64,000 nt of DNA, taken from the NCBI GenBank assembly GCA_002633005.1, contig NMRA01000295.1, forward strand, positions 1-64,000. The letters run 5' to 3'. Source of the stretch: Phoronis australis. Lineage: Eukaryota; Phoronida; Phoronidae. The position numbers were made by a program, and so were the translations under genes. Below the pieces are notes generated by a model. The model did no database searches. It was not told the origin of the DNA and saw only the letters and a program-made list of their open reading frames with translations. Positions 26,401-41,400 of this stretch are shown here, in pieces. Within the stretch, counting starts at the first letter, position 1. Every line of letters starts with the position of its first letter.

Positions 26401-29400
26401 TTTTTTACATTTACCTCTGTATCTTCAAAAGTCCTGAACAATTTTCATAAAATTTGGTATATAGGCACATATTAGTGAGATGACGCTATCCTCCCAATTC
26501 CGAATGGATTCAACGTAGTTTGCGCCATCTAGTGGCCATTTTTACTGTTTTTTAGTCTGTTTTTGCGTTCACCCCTCTATCAACCAAGCTGCTCAAAGGA
26601 TGATTGTGAAAATTGCCATGTATGTTCTTAGTATGAAGTGGAGGGCTGACGATGATTTTCTCCGTGATAGCAAGTAGCAGCATATATTGATAAGAAAGGT
26701 AGGTGGTCACTATATCTTCTCTTCTGATGATGTTTGAATAAATGACACTGAAACATGTCAAGTCTATTCAAAACCATATTTGTTTTTATTAGTAACCATG
26801 ATTTTCCGACGACTTCGTCTCAGGGCTTTATCCAGGATTTCCAAAATAGGGTGTCCAAAATGGGGTTCCCAACATTCCAGGGCGTCTATGATTCTAAAGA
26901 CGCATTACCCCCACTCAACCACCACCATTCACCAGTAACCCCCTCTCCCACAAAAAATGCGTTGAAAGAGGCTTTTACATGTAAGTTTACAAAAACAACT
27001 CTCTTGTAGTCATCTTTTTACTAAAAAACTGTGTGGATCAAGACTTTTATGTCTAAATTTACAAAAACAGCCTAATAGCTAACCAAACAGGTATTACAGA
27101 TAGTACAGATTTTGGTTGAACGATGAGTGCTAATTGCTGTTGTAAAGTTTATGATATCATCTTAACTAGCTTTATATTGAGTCATCAAAGCTGCAGTTGC
27201 CAACACAAGAAAAATACACAGATGATGCTAAGATGTCTATGGCAGAGACACTCTGGCAACCAAACACATGCTTATGATTGACAGGTCCACTAAATACTTT
27301 GAAAATGGTTTGAACATTGTAACATTTTGCATACATATACATTGTATATTTATTTCTGGGTTGAAAGGCCCCAACTTCCCTCTTTTATTAACTGGGGTGT
27401 CTTAGTAAACTTACAATGTGGGTGTCCAAAGGAGAAATTCTGATTGACAGGGCGTCCAAATGATACATTGGGCTCCTTGCCAGGGTGTCCAGATTAGTAC
27501 GCTGCATGAAGGCCGACTTCAACTAATGTGGCGCCTCCTGGTGACAGTTTTTTTGCACCTATGGCTGTATCTCGTAAATATGATTTTGATATCAGACGAC
27601 GACGACTTTCGGACGGATCTGACTACTGATGTGCTCCCTAGTGGCAATTGTAGTTTTTTATGCTCACCAGTCTGTATCTTCTATTGGTGAGATGACGCTG
27701 TTTTTGGATGGAATCGAGGTATTTTGTGCCATCTAGTGGCCATTGTTGCTGTTTTCAAATCTTGTTTTTGACATCCGCCCCTCCATGGATGGTTTTGAAA
27801 ATTGGCATACATGTTTTCAGTGTGAAGAGGACGTTTGATAATGGCGACTGACTAATGTGGCGCCACCTAGTGGTATTTTTTTGTTTTACGCTCATAGCTG
27901 TAGATCCTTAACCCGCTGCAGGATCTTTATTAAATTTAGTAAGTGTATTTGTATGAAGATAACAACAGACGACGACTTTCAGGCGGTTCCAACGGACACT
28001 GTGCCCACATGTGGCAATCTCATTTTATTCTGTTTTCCTTTGTTTCTCTGAAGCTCCTTGACAGATTTTTATGAAATATGGCAAGCTCCCATTTTTGGAT
28101 GGATTGTATGTTTTTGCACCATGTAGTGGCCATTTTTATGATACAATTAAATAACCCATGTGCGGTGCATTCATGGGCGCATGGTCAGGTGTTAATGTTT
28201 ATCTGGGTCAACCTTTTGCCACTTTGGACTGGTACAGATTGACATAATCCCGCTGGGCACTTTCTCTTAATGGTTGAAAATTTTCAAGTTATATAAGTTT
28301 GATCACGTATAGAATCGCGTTCATGTGTGACAATTTCCTGTTATTGTGTGTGTTATGCAAAATGATAGAGAAAATCCAAACCTTTTCGAAAGACCTAACT
28401 GGATTCAACGTGGCAAGCATTCTTTGTTATGGGCAAAAAGGCCTGTATTTTGCAGGTTACTTAAACTTGATTGAAACACTGGCAAACCTGCCCAGAGTAA
28501 TGCTAGTAACAATAGGACTTCGTTGAAAAGCAAGACTACGGAAGATGTTGCCATGTATTTCAAATGAGAACACGTAATTTTGGCTAGATTTTTTGCGAGG
28601 TCCTAGCATTACTGAACTCTACCCTGTTGAAGCGACATGTTAAAACTGGTTGTGGAGAACACTGATGTATCAAAATGGCTCCCAAGTATATTTGATCATT
28701 GTTTTTCTTTTCTCTTTCACAGGTACCGGTTACTACGAATAAACAACCCAAGACTGGAAATGCCTTTTTGTAAATAATTATTTAAAAATCTCGATTATTG
28801 GTTGAAATCTTCATCTTCATAAATGAAAAAGAGGGAGCAAAGAATTTTATCAAGCGGAGATCTTTAAACTTTATTGCCTGCCAACACTAATACTCCATGA
28901 ACCCAATCGAACATCATTTGAATATCTGCATGCAATACAGGTTCAGGTACTGGATGCATTGAAAGAGGTGTGTGGCTAGACTCCATTTGCTGGAAGACAA
29001 CACAGTGTGAGACATGTGTTCCGCACAAGCTGCTGTATTCTACATTCCAAGGCCACTGCGCTTCTCTTTGCCTCATTATGTTCGCACAACAATCCGACTC
29101 TTTGCTCTACTGTGATGGGAACAGCACCAAGCTAATTTTGATTGAGGACGTTGTTCACTACTGCTAAACATGTGAAACATACATTCACAACTGATCTGTA
29201 TATTTGAATTTGAGGTATGGTAATAAAGATACATTGTTTATACATACTTCGTGGTATTACCACCATCACATTTGTGTGTGGTGAAATAACTATATAAACT
29301 GATGTATGACACTTCAAAGCATTGAAAACAGCACAGCTTTTAGATGATATTTTTGTTTCCTAACTCAAGCATGCATCACCAGGGTAACTTCCCACGTGTA

Positions 29401-32400
29401 GCGTAAACCCGGCTAAAGCTGATTCCCTTACACTCGCTAGTAACGTGCAAAACACGCTGGGTTCCAGCTAGTGATGATTTTAATTTCTTCTGTTGAGATT
29501 CGTTCACCGATACGTTATTACAGCAATGATGAATGTTCTTGCACGTTTTTATATTTTTATTTAAAGGGTGTGTAGGACCATCTTTCATTTTTATGTCGTC
29601 ATACCTGTCCGTTCGTCCAACATCTGGCCTTCACTGTTGTATCTCCAAAAAATCCTGGAGGCCCATGAAGTTTTGCAGAATATTTTGTGGATTTTCCTTT
29701 CGGAAATGGGACAACATGAGAGTATTTTCGGAGACTGTGTGCCGTAGTTGGGCAATCGTTGTTTTTTACATTTGCCTCTATACAGGTCTCCTGAATGGAT
29801 TTCATGAAATTTGGCATAATGGTATCTGTTACGAAGTTGATGCCACCTTCTTATTTTTTGTTGGATTTGTTTTATTTTGTCACCTAGTAGACATTTGGAC
29901 TGTATTTTGTGTCACCTAGTGGGCATTTTTACTGTTTTTCTAGAATTTGTCCACCTCTCTAACCAGCTAGTAACCATTCTAAAGATAGTTATGAATACTA
30001 CTATATGTATTTTTATTGGGGAGAGGACGGCTGATGATCACTCTGGGATGTCACTGGCTACTGTGGCTCCTCCTTGTGGCATGGTGTGCATCCATAGCTA
30101 TATCTCCTAAACACTTTGCAGGATCTTTGTCAAATTTGACAAGAGCATTTTTTATTGTATCGTTATAAAACTGCTGTTTTATGTCAAACATTTGAAATGG
30201 TTTTAACTTCAACCTTAATTGGTGGCATTTTCTTACTTTTCATTTTGTATTTATGATTGTTTGTATTTTAAGAGGTCGAAACATTGCTGAATATCTTTCA
30301 GAACTGCACAAGTTTTGTTTGACTTACAAGTTGCAGCTCCTGTTGTCTTTTGTTGCAGTTTGACTAGTTTTTACATCTGTGACTTATTTTTCTTTGTTGT
30401 TGTTTATTTTTGCCTCTCTTTTACTTTAATTTGTGACTTAGCCTAAACTTGCTTTGAATACCTGTAGCATGATGTTACTATTCAACAGTGTATTGACATT
30501 TTGTTATGCTACTAAAATCATGTTGTGTATTGACAACAAAATCCCTTCATCACAAAAGCAGTCTCTTATTGTGTGTTTCTTTTGTTATTCACTAATTAAG
30601 GCATTGTATGTACTAATTGCAGATTTCCTCTTCATTAGTGTAATGATGTACATTGTTGCGTCTAACAGTGGCGGCTTTGTACAATCTTAATTATTTTGCC
30701 GAGAAGTTGAGACAGTGCGCTATATTATGTTGTCACTTTAATATGCTAATGACAGGTACTGAATACTGCTTGGTTCCATCTTGGAACAAGTGAAAATTTC
30801 AAAATAGTTTACATGCATGGAAATGAAAAAAGTCAGGGAAAACTGGTGGAAAATCAAGTAGAACTTATCAAGCAAAAACTGGCTCATGTTGCGAGTTGTA
30901 TTAGGAGTTCAATAATTCAGTTATGGTTGACTAAAATCATTTAGTTATGATATTGATATTTTTAGTCTATTTTTTAAAGAAAACATCTTGAAAAATGAAA
31001 ATGGTATCCTGGAAAACTTACGAGAATAACATTATGAAGAAATTACGTAAAATGAGAACACAGTATGAGTTGAAACTATGGACAAAATAACATGTCAAGG
31101 AAGCCAGATGGACTGATTGAAGGAAATCAGGGACTTGGACATTTGGACTTGGATATTACTCTTTGGGCTTGGACATCACACTTTGGTGAACAGTGTTTCC
31201 AAAACTGAAAAGTCAAATGTATCTGAAGCATGTCAACCAACTTGCTGGAAGTATGCAGAGAGATATTTAATTGGTGGTATATCTTGCTCTATTTAACAGA
31301 AGTTCTGAGTTTTTATATAGCTTTTCTTGTTACTCGCATGATTTAAAGCTGCAGAAAACCCAGCTTACATTACAGAAATTGGTCTCAACTGGTTGCTTAG
31401 TCAAACTGAAGATAGTTTCAAAAGAGCTGGCACTTTGTTATTGTTTGTGATGAAGCTCTATAAGTTGATGTCATTTTAGGTACTGATCATGGACAACAAA
31501 CTTTCTATTCTTTGTAACCTCAAAAAATCACTTTTCTAAGAACAAGTTGAAACCAATTGGGCAAGAAATATATTGGCACTAATTTCCGAAAATTTCTAAT
31601 ATTTCTGCGTTATTTTTAGGAGGAATTATTAAATTAATCATAAGTGGTGTTTTTAAATCAAATATCAGATAAAGTGGCCACTGAAAGTGAAAGCATCAGT
31701 GTCCTTACTCACGAATTTCCCGGAAAATAACTGTCAGACTATCACGCATCCAGTCACCTAGCGACTCATTGACATTATACTGGCCTTACCGAGACAATTC
31801 TCTAACATTTTTTTAAAATGGTAATAGATAGTAAATGATACCAGCAAGTGCAAAATAAAACATGTTCTGCTTTACTGCTTGTGATTTAATTTCTTTAGTC
31901 ACAATACACACCTCGATCGTTACATTGAGTTTACTCCGGCAAATGAACACTGGTGTCATGCATGCGCTTGCTCACTCACTCACACTTAGACGAACGTCAA
32001 AACAACTGTCCCATTACAACTACATTTGTGTTCATCCAGAGATTTTTCTCTTCTTGCGGGGTACAATGTTGTGCAGATTTGGACTTAATACCTGCTCAAT
32101 ACCGACTCCACAGGAACTTGAAAATCTCAGGGACACTATTTGGAAAACTTAAGGAGTATTTCAGGTAATTTGTTGATAAAATCAAAATTTTATTTTTATT
32201 CAAGTTACCGTGTCGACGATCGCAAGGCAGTGACTCATCAGTCAGTGAGCTTTCGCCCTGGGGTTTTAGCACAATTTTCTTTAAAGTGATCGTAATTTAT
32301 CATGAAGTTTGATTGCAATGCACCACAGTTTTTTTGAAAGTTTGCGACAGGTTACAGATACGTCGCAGGGTAAATTTGATGATTCCTAGCTTCCGATTTC

Positions 32401-35400
32401 ACTCGTTTCGGAAATCCCCTTAGGTTACAGTAAGTGCCCCCTGAAATAATTTTTTTTAAGCACCCTTATGTTTATTAGGGCGAATGTGGTAGTAATGGAA
32501 TGATGCATCGCCATATCCACGTTTTGTATCACAGATATCAACGCAAAATGTTTTGAAAAATTTTGAGAATTCACAAAAATGTTGGAAGCCTTTAAAATGA
32601 AAAAGTTCTTAATTTTAGGAATTCTTTATTTCCGTAACAGGTGATATTTTACCATATGTGCTCACTGGTAAAACACCAGGCTTGAACCCTGGTGGGGGCA
32701 GTGATCTTTTCAGACTTAACTTTTGGTCACGTGATTTGACCAACAACGTATGTCATGTATGAAGACTAATAATTCTGATTCATACCTGAACTAAATATTA
32801 CATTGCTCCTGAGCAGTATCTCATCAACCGAAGTATCAGTGTTATCGACTGTTTCCTCCTCTCAATATGGTTTGTATAGTATATTATTCAATATGTTCAT
32901 GTTTAACATAGCTCAGTTTTTGCATTTTTATCATATAACGATTAATCCTTTTTAGCAGGATTAGTAGTTGTCCATGCTGCAGAAGCTGGCAAACTTGAGT
33001 CCCACTCCAAGTTTAACTTTCTCCAGAACATATTTGAAAGTGAAAAATCATTGAACAACATGGTAGCCATGAGTGACTTTTTTGTTGTCATAGTACACCC
33101 TTCCTACAGTAAAGCTACTTCAACTTCTAACAAACATTTATAACTAAATTACTCATTCTGTTTTTCAAAAGCTGCAGTGTTTCAAAAGTTGAAAATATTG
33201 CAACTTAAGGAATTTAAGCATATTTTTATCTAAATCATGATTTGCTCTTCAAATCAAAGTTAGTGTTGAAAAGCATACACAGCAGAAGACATGAATGTGC
33301 GTACTTTGTTAATTCTAATTACTCAAAAAATTGTCAATATTCATTGAAAAATAAGCATTTACCTGTTAAAGTGTCATTTATTTTGTCAGCCTCCTCTTGC
33401 AGTATGCCACCAACGTGCCAGCTTTGTTGCCAATTGTTGGGGTCTCCTGAAATGAATCCCATAAATACTATAGCTTCTAACAACCATGACTGAACCTGGT
33501 ATTGTTGATGTTAAAGAAGTCTGGTATTGTAATCGTTCAGTCATCATATAACATTACCAAGCAAAATTCTTTCTTTAACCAAGTTTTTCAGTGTAATAAC
33601 AGACTTGGTGGTAGCTGCTGTAGTAGCCTACCTGGGGAGGTGTTGGTGAAGTAACCTACCTGGTGAGGTGTTGGTGAAGTAACCTACCTGGTGAGGTGTT
33701 GATGAAATCCTTGTGCTTCAATCAATGTTGATTACCCATGTGGTCACCTTTTCTAAGTCTAGCTGGCTCTCATGTGACGTATTTTCAATTATTGGTAGTC
33801 GCTGATATCAAATCCGCAAACGCAGAATCTGTTGGAGCCAATAAGATGAACTGTTTGAATTGCCACGGTAACCAAGACTCACTAGTGGTTGCTGGTTAAC
33901 ACTTTGTTCCCAGCCTATTTTAGACTTAAATTTGCTTTGATTCTGTGCTACTCAAATTATTGCAGTCACTTCTTTTTAATCGGTAACTAGTTAAATTATT
34001 GCAGTCACTTCTTTTTAATCGGTAACTAGTTAAATTATTGCAGTCACTTCTTTTTAATCGGTAACTAGTTAAATTATTGCAGTCACTTCTTTTTAATCGG
34101 TAACTAGTTAAATTATTGCAGTCACTTCTTTTTAATCTGTAACTAGTTAAATTATTGCAGTCACTTCTTTTTAATCGGTAACTAGTTAAAGATTCATTTC
34201 CATTGCTCATCCTACTTCATCCTACTTAATATTTGCTTTTCAATAATTTTTTTTGTAGGAACATCAACGGCATTGTTTTAGGATTTTTTTCGTAAGTTAT
34301 AAAAGAAAATGTTTTCTTTGCAAGTGCTGTAGCTCATTAGTAGACTGGGACTTCATACAAGTGGACTCGCCTAATAGAGTCATTTATTATTACTATTTAA
34401 TGACTTATAGGGTTCCATCTAATGGAAACATTAACATAAACAACCTACACAAAGTAACATTAGAAATTAAGTGTCAGAATAAATATTGATTAAGTAATAA
34501 CCACGGATAGGTCCATTTTAAGTTGCCCAAAATTTGTAGTTATGTACTTTTAAATCATGGGGTCAAACTTGTTGACATGTATTTTAACACCAAAATCTAT
34601 TTTAGATCATGGTGTTTACTACTTTGGTTCTGGGCTCAAAGCACTCTAGCGTGTGACCACAACTGGGGTAAAATCACAGCGCAGCTATCGCGTGCTACGC
34701 AGATGAACATGTTCACCAATGTCTGCGAAGTTTAGTGAAATGAAGACTAGACTTCGCAAGAATCGTTCTCATCTGAGGTGTTGAATTATGCAGCACACTC
34801 TTTATGCAAACACTCGGAATAAAAAAATTTATCGCAAGCTCGGCCCCCTTGCAAAATTTCGACAAACACTAAGATTTACCTGGCAACGTGTTGGTTTTCG
34901 GGTAAAACAGCGGCTTGGAAACGAAGGTGTGTCAAGAATGCTGTGTTCTGATTGGTCACTTAAGCCGTCACTCAAAGTCCTGGCGAGAGGTCAATTTGAA
35001 ACTGTGTGTTAGAGTGCGCAGGGTCTGCATTTTGGGATGATAAAGCTCTTTGCCAAGTTCCCACTACGTGTAGGGACTCAGATCATGAGGTAAGATTAAC
35101 TGCTCAGGGCAGTTGTCTGTTGTAATAAGCGCCCATGTTCGGTTAACCGTCCACCTGCGATCTCTTGAAATTTCACGTTTAAGCGCCCACGTCTGGTTAA
35201 CCACCCACCTCCCAATTTTTGGGTTCGCCAATTTAACCACCTAGGGGGTTAACCCAAACGTTTACGGTACATCACACAATCCTGCTTTTATCACCACCTC
35301 AGTTCACTAACGTGCTGTCCACACGCACACTTACCCCAGAACAAGTTGTTCTCTGAACGAGTTCAGGGGCGTATCCAGGATTTTGAATTAGGGGGGGCCA

Positions 35401-38400
35401 GGGCAAAGTATTAGCCAGGATTTTGCCTGTGAGACATTCGCACCCCGGAGTGCCAAATGGAATATGGGAGAATTTTAGGGGGGGGGGTCATGGCCCCTTA
35501 GCCCCCCTTTAATCCGAACTGGAGTTTTTGCTATGTATTAATGTTGTATGGATGCTATTTAAACTAGCACAACTTTACCCACTTGTGTCAACTTACCCCA
35601 CCTTGATAAGGTGGGTTACTGTTCTAGGTTAATTTGCGACACTCTAATTCCCGTATGGATGCAAACCTGAGGCATGGCAGAAGTAATTATAAGCTGCGGT
35701 TGCATAATTATTTTTTACACACCGTTGTCACATTAAGGAATTCATTGTTACGCACAGAGCGTCAACTTCTGCCTTACCGTAGTTATCGGATATGTGTGTG
35801 TGGACGCTCCACTTAAAAGTGAGGGAAGTTGCTCTAGTGCAAGCTGCTCTAAGGTTGGCTGTGTGTGGACGGGACTTAATATAAGACAATCTGTTGATGT
35901 CGGGCACAGACTAAGCGGAAGACATTCTCAGATTGTAAGGACTTGTCCCATTCACAAAATCTAAGTTATTGTCTGTTCTTGATGTCAGGTGGTGCAAACC
36001 TACAAGGCTGTGTATAAAATGTGTTACTGGTTACGTACTGTGTTGTCTGAGCAGTTATTGATGACAGTCGCAGGATGTTTGCTTATGAATTTGACCTATT
36101 GCAAGCTCCGCCTCATTGCGAAAAGTCATGTGACAACCGAAAAACAAACAAGATGTCAGAGACAAACGCACTGTCGCTAAACGACGTTATTGATGGAATC
36201 GATGAGTGTGTTTTAGAATATCGGAAAATACTTCGACAAAGACAACAGGCAATGCTTTTCAGCGCAGAAATACCTAAATATTCATGATGTGACAATTTGT
36301 AATGGCGAGAATGAAAAAATAAGTGTTTGAGGAAAATTGTTTCGGAGCTAGCGGAAATCGAGAGAACCCCACATGGTTTACCTTCACTTGACAAATGACA
36401 AGGCCACTTGTTGTATATTTTATGTAAAGCTGGGTATGTACTTTCAAATCGTAATTATGCCATAGATTTCAGGTTAGTTTGAACACAGTCAGTGAATGAA
36501 GATTTTCCGATATTTTTGTTCTGGTGTCTGCTAAATTCTGCCAATTAAAAGTAGTTCACATGTGGGATTACCCAATTAAAGTACTATAGCAATGACTAAA
36601 AAATTAATGTTCATATCTCATGTACACAGTCATTTTGTCCTAGGCAAGTAGTTAGCTCCTGTAGGTATAGGGCTGTGTCCAAGACAAATTAATGCACAGA
36701 ATTGGCCCTAATTGCACCATTAAGACATTTAAATCAGGCGTACCTTCTGATGAACTTTTTTTATTTATTTTTTAATTTTGATTGCGTACCACTCGTGCTA
36801 TTGCTGCAATCCAGCAGGTGTAGCCAGACGATTGAACATCCGGGGTCAAAATAGATATGCCTACACTATATCCACCAACTTAAACGGAAAAGTGTGTCTT
36901 GGTAGATTTGTGTTTAACCTTCCAGTATTCAAGCAAGTTCAGCTGCTTGTGTGGCCGTCCACGCAGTTTGATCAATCGTTTACACCTTTTGACATCATTT
37001 TTCAGCTTGGGAATGCCCAAAAAGTGACAGGATATTGTTCTTGAGCTGCTAACAACTGTCACAATTACACATGCCATAGCAACACCGTTTCACCATTCTT
37101 ATCACACAATTTTTCTTGAGTTATAGACTAAAATAAGTTTTACCCGACAATGTGTTGTTTGTCGAGTAAAATGGCAGCTTAGAAATGCAGACAAAAGTAT
37201 GTCAAGAATGCTGCGTTCTGACTGATCATTTAAGTCGTCTGTCAAATTCCTGGTGATAGGTAAATTCACAGCAGTCCCCACTAACTTTGTGTGCTAATCT
37301 CACATTCTGGTATTTAGACAAGAAACTCTGATTCCTGTTTTATTGTCAACCAGTACTAAAGAACACACTTTGGCTTTGAAAACTATACAGTATCTTCCTT
37401 TAAAAACAGTCTTAGTGTCATGAGTAACTTTGGAAATAGTGAAATTTAAGCTCTAACAACACAAACCATAGTCAGCAGATGTCCATACAGACCAGCTGGT
37501 AAGGCGCTGCTAGTGAATAAGAGTGTTCGGGTTTATGTGCAAAATCACATAGCTGTTGCACTTAAAGTGTTAATACAAAACTCATCTAGGTTACCTCTCT
37601 CACCTCTTAATACAGCTGTATGCTATATCCTGTATGATATGCTGTGTATGATATATCGTGTATGACATATCCTGCATGATATATCCTGTATCATATATCC
37701 TGTATGATATGCCGTGTATGATATGTCGTGTATGATATATCCTGTATGATGTCCTGTATTATATATCCTGTGTGAATTGATGGGCTTAGGTGATGGATAT
37801 ACAATGTCCAAAACTCAATAACAGTGTGAAAAATGTATGTATTTACTAGAATTAATTGTAAGGCTTTGCTTTGATATTTACGGTCTATGAATTAGGTGAA
37901 GCAAAAAATCCCCACTAAGTAGCCCTCTTAATGTTGGGGAGCTGAAGCCACCCCTCCCAATGTTGGGAGCTGAAGCCACCCTTGCCCTCTCCCAATGTTG
38001 GGGTGCTGAAGCCATCCCCTGCCTCCCAGTTTTGGGAGCTGAAGCCACCCCTGCCCCTTCCCATTGTTGGGAGCTGAAGTTACCCCCTCCCCCCTCTCAA
38101 TAGCAGTTAGCTTGTCAAGTATGTTACTCTCTGCTGAAAGATCTTGTTTAATGCCCGTGTTTCGACTTTACAGAGTACGGCTCCAATTTATTTTGTTAGA
38201 TCTTTCTAAAACTTTCTTTTGACAGAAATTAGATGCTTTATAGTTGAAGTGTGCTGAGGTAATGTGACCTATGGTTTGTGATTCTTGCTGGTTGGGTTGT
38301 TGCCAACCAGACTGGGTTGTTGCCAACCTGAGTCATAGTGACAAATTACTCCAACATTTTACAGAGAAAGTGTTTAAAATACATTGCTAGAAAATGGGTC

Positions 38401-41400
38401 TTTTGAAGGGTGACTTTGACTCATGTTTATTCAAACTTGGCTCAACCTATGCAATAAGTGGCAATGAAGTTGTTTCAACAATTTACTTTTCCAAAAAAAC
38501 TGGAGACTATAGCAACTTAACCTCAGAAAATGTTTATTTGTATTTTCTACTCATTGGAAAAGATCTTTTATTTCTTCATTTAGTAATGGCGCATTGTTGA
38601 ATAATAGTGACTGGCAACTCTTATTTCTTAAACTATTTGCATGCTTGTCAGTAGCTGCATTTCCACGTTCCGTATTCGCCGTAATAACCGCCCATGCCCC
38701 TATAAGCGCCCCCCACGCATTTTCAGACTTTGCTGAAATAAGCGCCCAGTCCATGAACGTGTACATGCGAACAATAACGTACCTACAGTCCTAAAACTCG
38801 GCTACAGTAACGTCTTCAATTTATCAAAAAAATTTTGCAGGGGTCTTCTAGACCACCAGCGGCACTGCTACGTTTGCATTTAGCCGTGACTATACACTTC
38901 AAAGTAACGCAGCGCTTCAAAAAGAACGCAACGGCGCGTTGCTACTCTCGCGACGACCGTGTTCCACTATGGTCTGACCTTTCAGTGCAGACACATCGAC
39001 TATCTCATGAATAAAAATATCTCGGCCGTTAAACGCATGTGGCCAGGAAGCGCGCGCTACATATATGAGTCTGTCATCAAAGACATTAGTCGGGAACTAT
39101 CCATTCATGAAAAGGGTAGCATAGCATCGGTAAGAAATGAATATTGGCACTAATTTTCAACAATTGCTAATACCATAAAACATGTTTGCGTTATTTTTGA
39201 AATAGATTGTTTGATTAACCATCATTGGTGGTTTTAAGCCGAATATCCGATAAAATGACAACTGACAGTGAATGCTTACACACCCTTACACCGAAAAATA
39301 ACTGTCAGATAGTTACGTACGCATCCAGTTACACGGCGACTAGTATGGGCCTTACCGAGACAAATGTTGAACGTTTTTAGCACATGAGACCGGTAAGTGC
39401 TGAATGTAACACGCTCTGGTTTAGACCTACTGCTTGTGCAAATTCCTTTAGACACAATGCACATCTAGCTCGTTAGATTGCGTGGCTCTGGCCAAACAAA
39501 GGTCTCTGCTTCGGCAAATGAACTCTGGTGACACGCACGCGCTCGCTTACTCGCAGACGAACTTCAAAACAAACGTCACGTGACAACAACATGTGTGTTC
39601 GTCCAGACATTTTTCTCGCCGTGTTGCTGATCATACATGTAGATGGCACGATGTTGCACAGATTTGTACTTAAACCTGCCGTTAATCGATCCAGACTCCA
39701 CAGGAACTTAAAAAAAATCTTAGGGACGCTACTTGGAAAACTTAATGAGGATTTCAGGTAATTTGCTTGAGTCGAAACTATTTTTATTCAAGCATTAAAG
39801 TCGCCATATCGAAGACGGCGATTTCGAGGCAGTCAGTCGGCGAGTTTTTGCCCTGGGATTTCAGCACAATGTTCTGTATGATCGTAATTTAGCACAAAAG
39901 TTTGATAGCAATGCACCACAGCGTTTTTGAAAGTCTTTCATAGATTAAAGATACGTCACAGAGCGTAAATTTGATGAACCTTAACTTCCGATTTCACCAG
40001 TTTCGGAGACCGGGTTTCAACCGCCTTGGGTTATAATAAGCGCCCCCCTGAACCGAACTTTTCTAAGCGCCCTGGGCGGTTATTACGGCGAATACGGTAT
40101 TTCAAACTCTCCCTCCACACCGGAAATATTTTAGGAAAAACTTATGTATTGGAATTAATTCCACAAATCGTCATGTCTCCAAGAATTCCTGGTAACTGCC
40201 AGAATACCAGTATTTTGTCATTCCTATGGGCAGGCACTGGCACTATATCACTGACAACAGAATACGGTGCATGTGTTATCAACCATTGTTTTATTGTATA
40301 GATATTGTATCATCAGACTTTGGTTACTCGTGAATGAAATTTCCCTGGTGTAAGTCAAGGCAAATTTGGCACAATGTCAAAAGTTTTTGTTTTAATTTTA
40401 CTGCAAATATAACAGGATTACTTCCACTAGATTTCATGTGGGAATGGCACTATTTTCAAGTCACAGCACGTTCAAGTTCATTATAGTGACTTTCAGCGTG
40501 GTCAGTATGCTAGTTTTCACACTCCAAAATATGATTACGACATATGAAAAGTTGAGGTTATTATCACAGTTTGGGGGACCTGAAAACCAATATATTGACT
40601 GAGTTAGGAAGTCAATAATTGTTACCTCCAGTAAATAGTTCATGGAAGTAGGCTTTTGAACGTATGTTGATCACTCGTTTGGTCAGTCAGTCACTTGTTT
40701 TTTACCCAAAATTTGTCATCATACCTGTTGTCCAAATCTTCTAATGATGGCATTATTTCATCTACACATCAGGCGTACTCATTCAAAATGTTGTGTCACT
40801 CAGATTGATTTGATTTGTATGCGTGTGGGCTTGCATTCCATTATGAACAAGTCTGATTCAAGGCAGCACGGTAAAATGGTTTTAAAAATCTAAACGATTA
40901 ATAGTAGTCGGGTTGTTTATGATGGTTTCATTGTGCAAATAGATGGCATTATCCAGACTAATTTACAAATGGTGATTAGTTTGCACTTTAATCACTTGGT
41001 AGTGCTGCTAAATTGTTTCAAAGACACTTTATGAAATCAAGTCGGGAAGTAGGAAATGAAATCTTTATTTCCATATACAAGGTACCTAAACTACACGGTC
41101 AACGGACTCATAAACACGACTCACGGACCTGCAAACACCGTCCACTGACTCACAAACACGGGAACGGACTCAAAAACACGATCCACGCACCCAAATACAC
41201 GGGACACGGACTCACATTCACGAGGAAACACGGTTAACGGACCGCCAAACACGGGTCACAGACAAAATGAAGATGTCAGCTGACCCAGGAAGCCGATGAG
41301 TCCGTGACCCGTGTTTGGCGGTCCGTTAACCGTGTTTCCTCGTGAATGTGAGTCCGTGTCCCGTGTATTTGGGTGCATGGATCGTGTTTTGTGAGTCCGT

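Larger units (their letters stand above)
26200..26760 (+). repeat. Family D repeat, copy 2, with two CTCF-core matches
   Basis: Modules separated by 120-150 bp share phrases such as ATCTCCAAAACGCC, TTTTCATAAAATTTGGTATA and CTAGTGGCCATTTTTACTGT. Related modules occupy 27500-28150 and 29590-30160. No coding potential that I can recognise. Confidence 0.7.
27500..28150 (+). repeat. Family D repeat, copy 3, with four CTCF-type sites
   Basis: The longest family D block, with repeated phrases GACGACGACTTTC, TTTTTACGCTCA-like text and CTAGTGGCCATT. It carries motif matches at 27531, 27631, 27726 and 27860, all on the minus strand. Confidence 0.7.

Noticed and set aside
32676-32692. CCAGG-CTTGAAC-CCTGG stem-loop looking like a tRNA anticodon arm (TGA)
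   Set aside because: No convincing acceptor stem, D arm or T arm with TTC motif around it. At most a remnant of a tRNA-derived repeat.
33926-34210. 94-codon minus frame of SYRLKRSDCNNLT repeats
   Set aside because: By-product of the 39-bp minisatellite.
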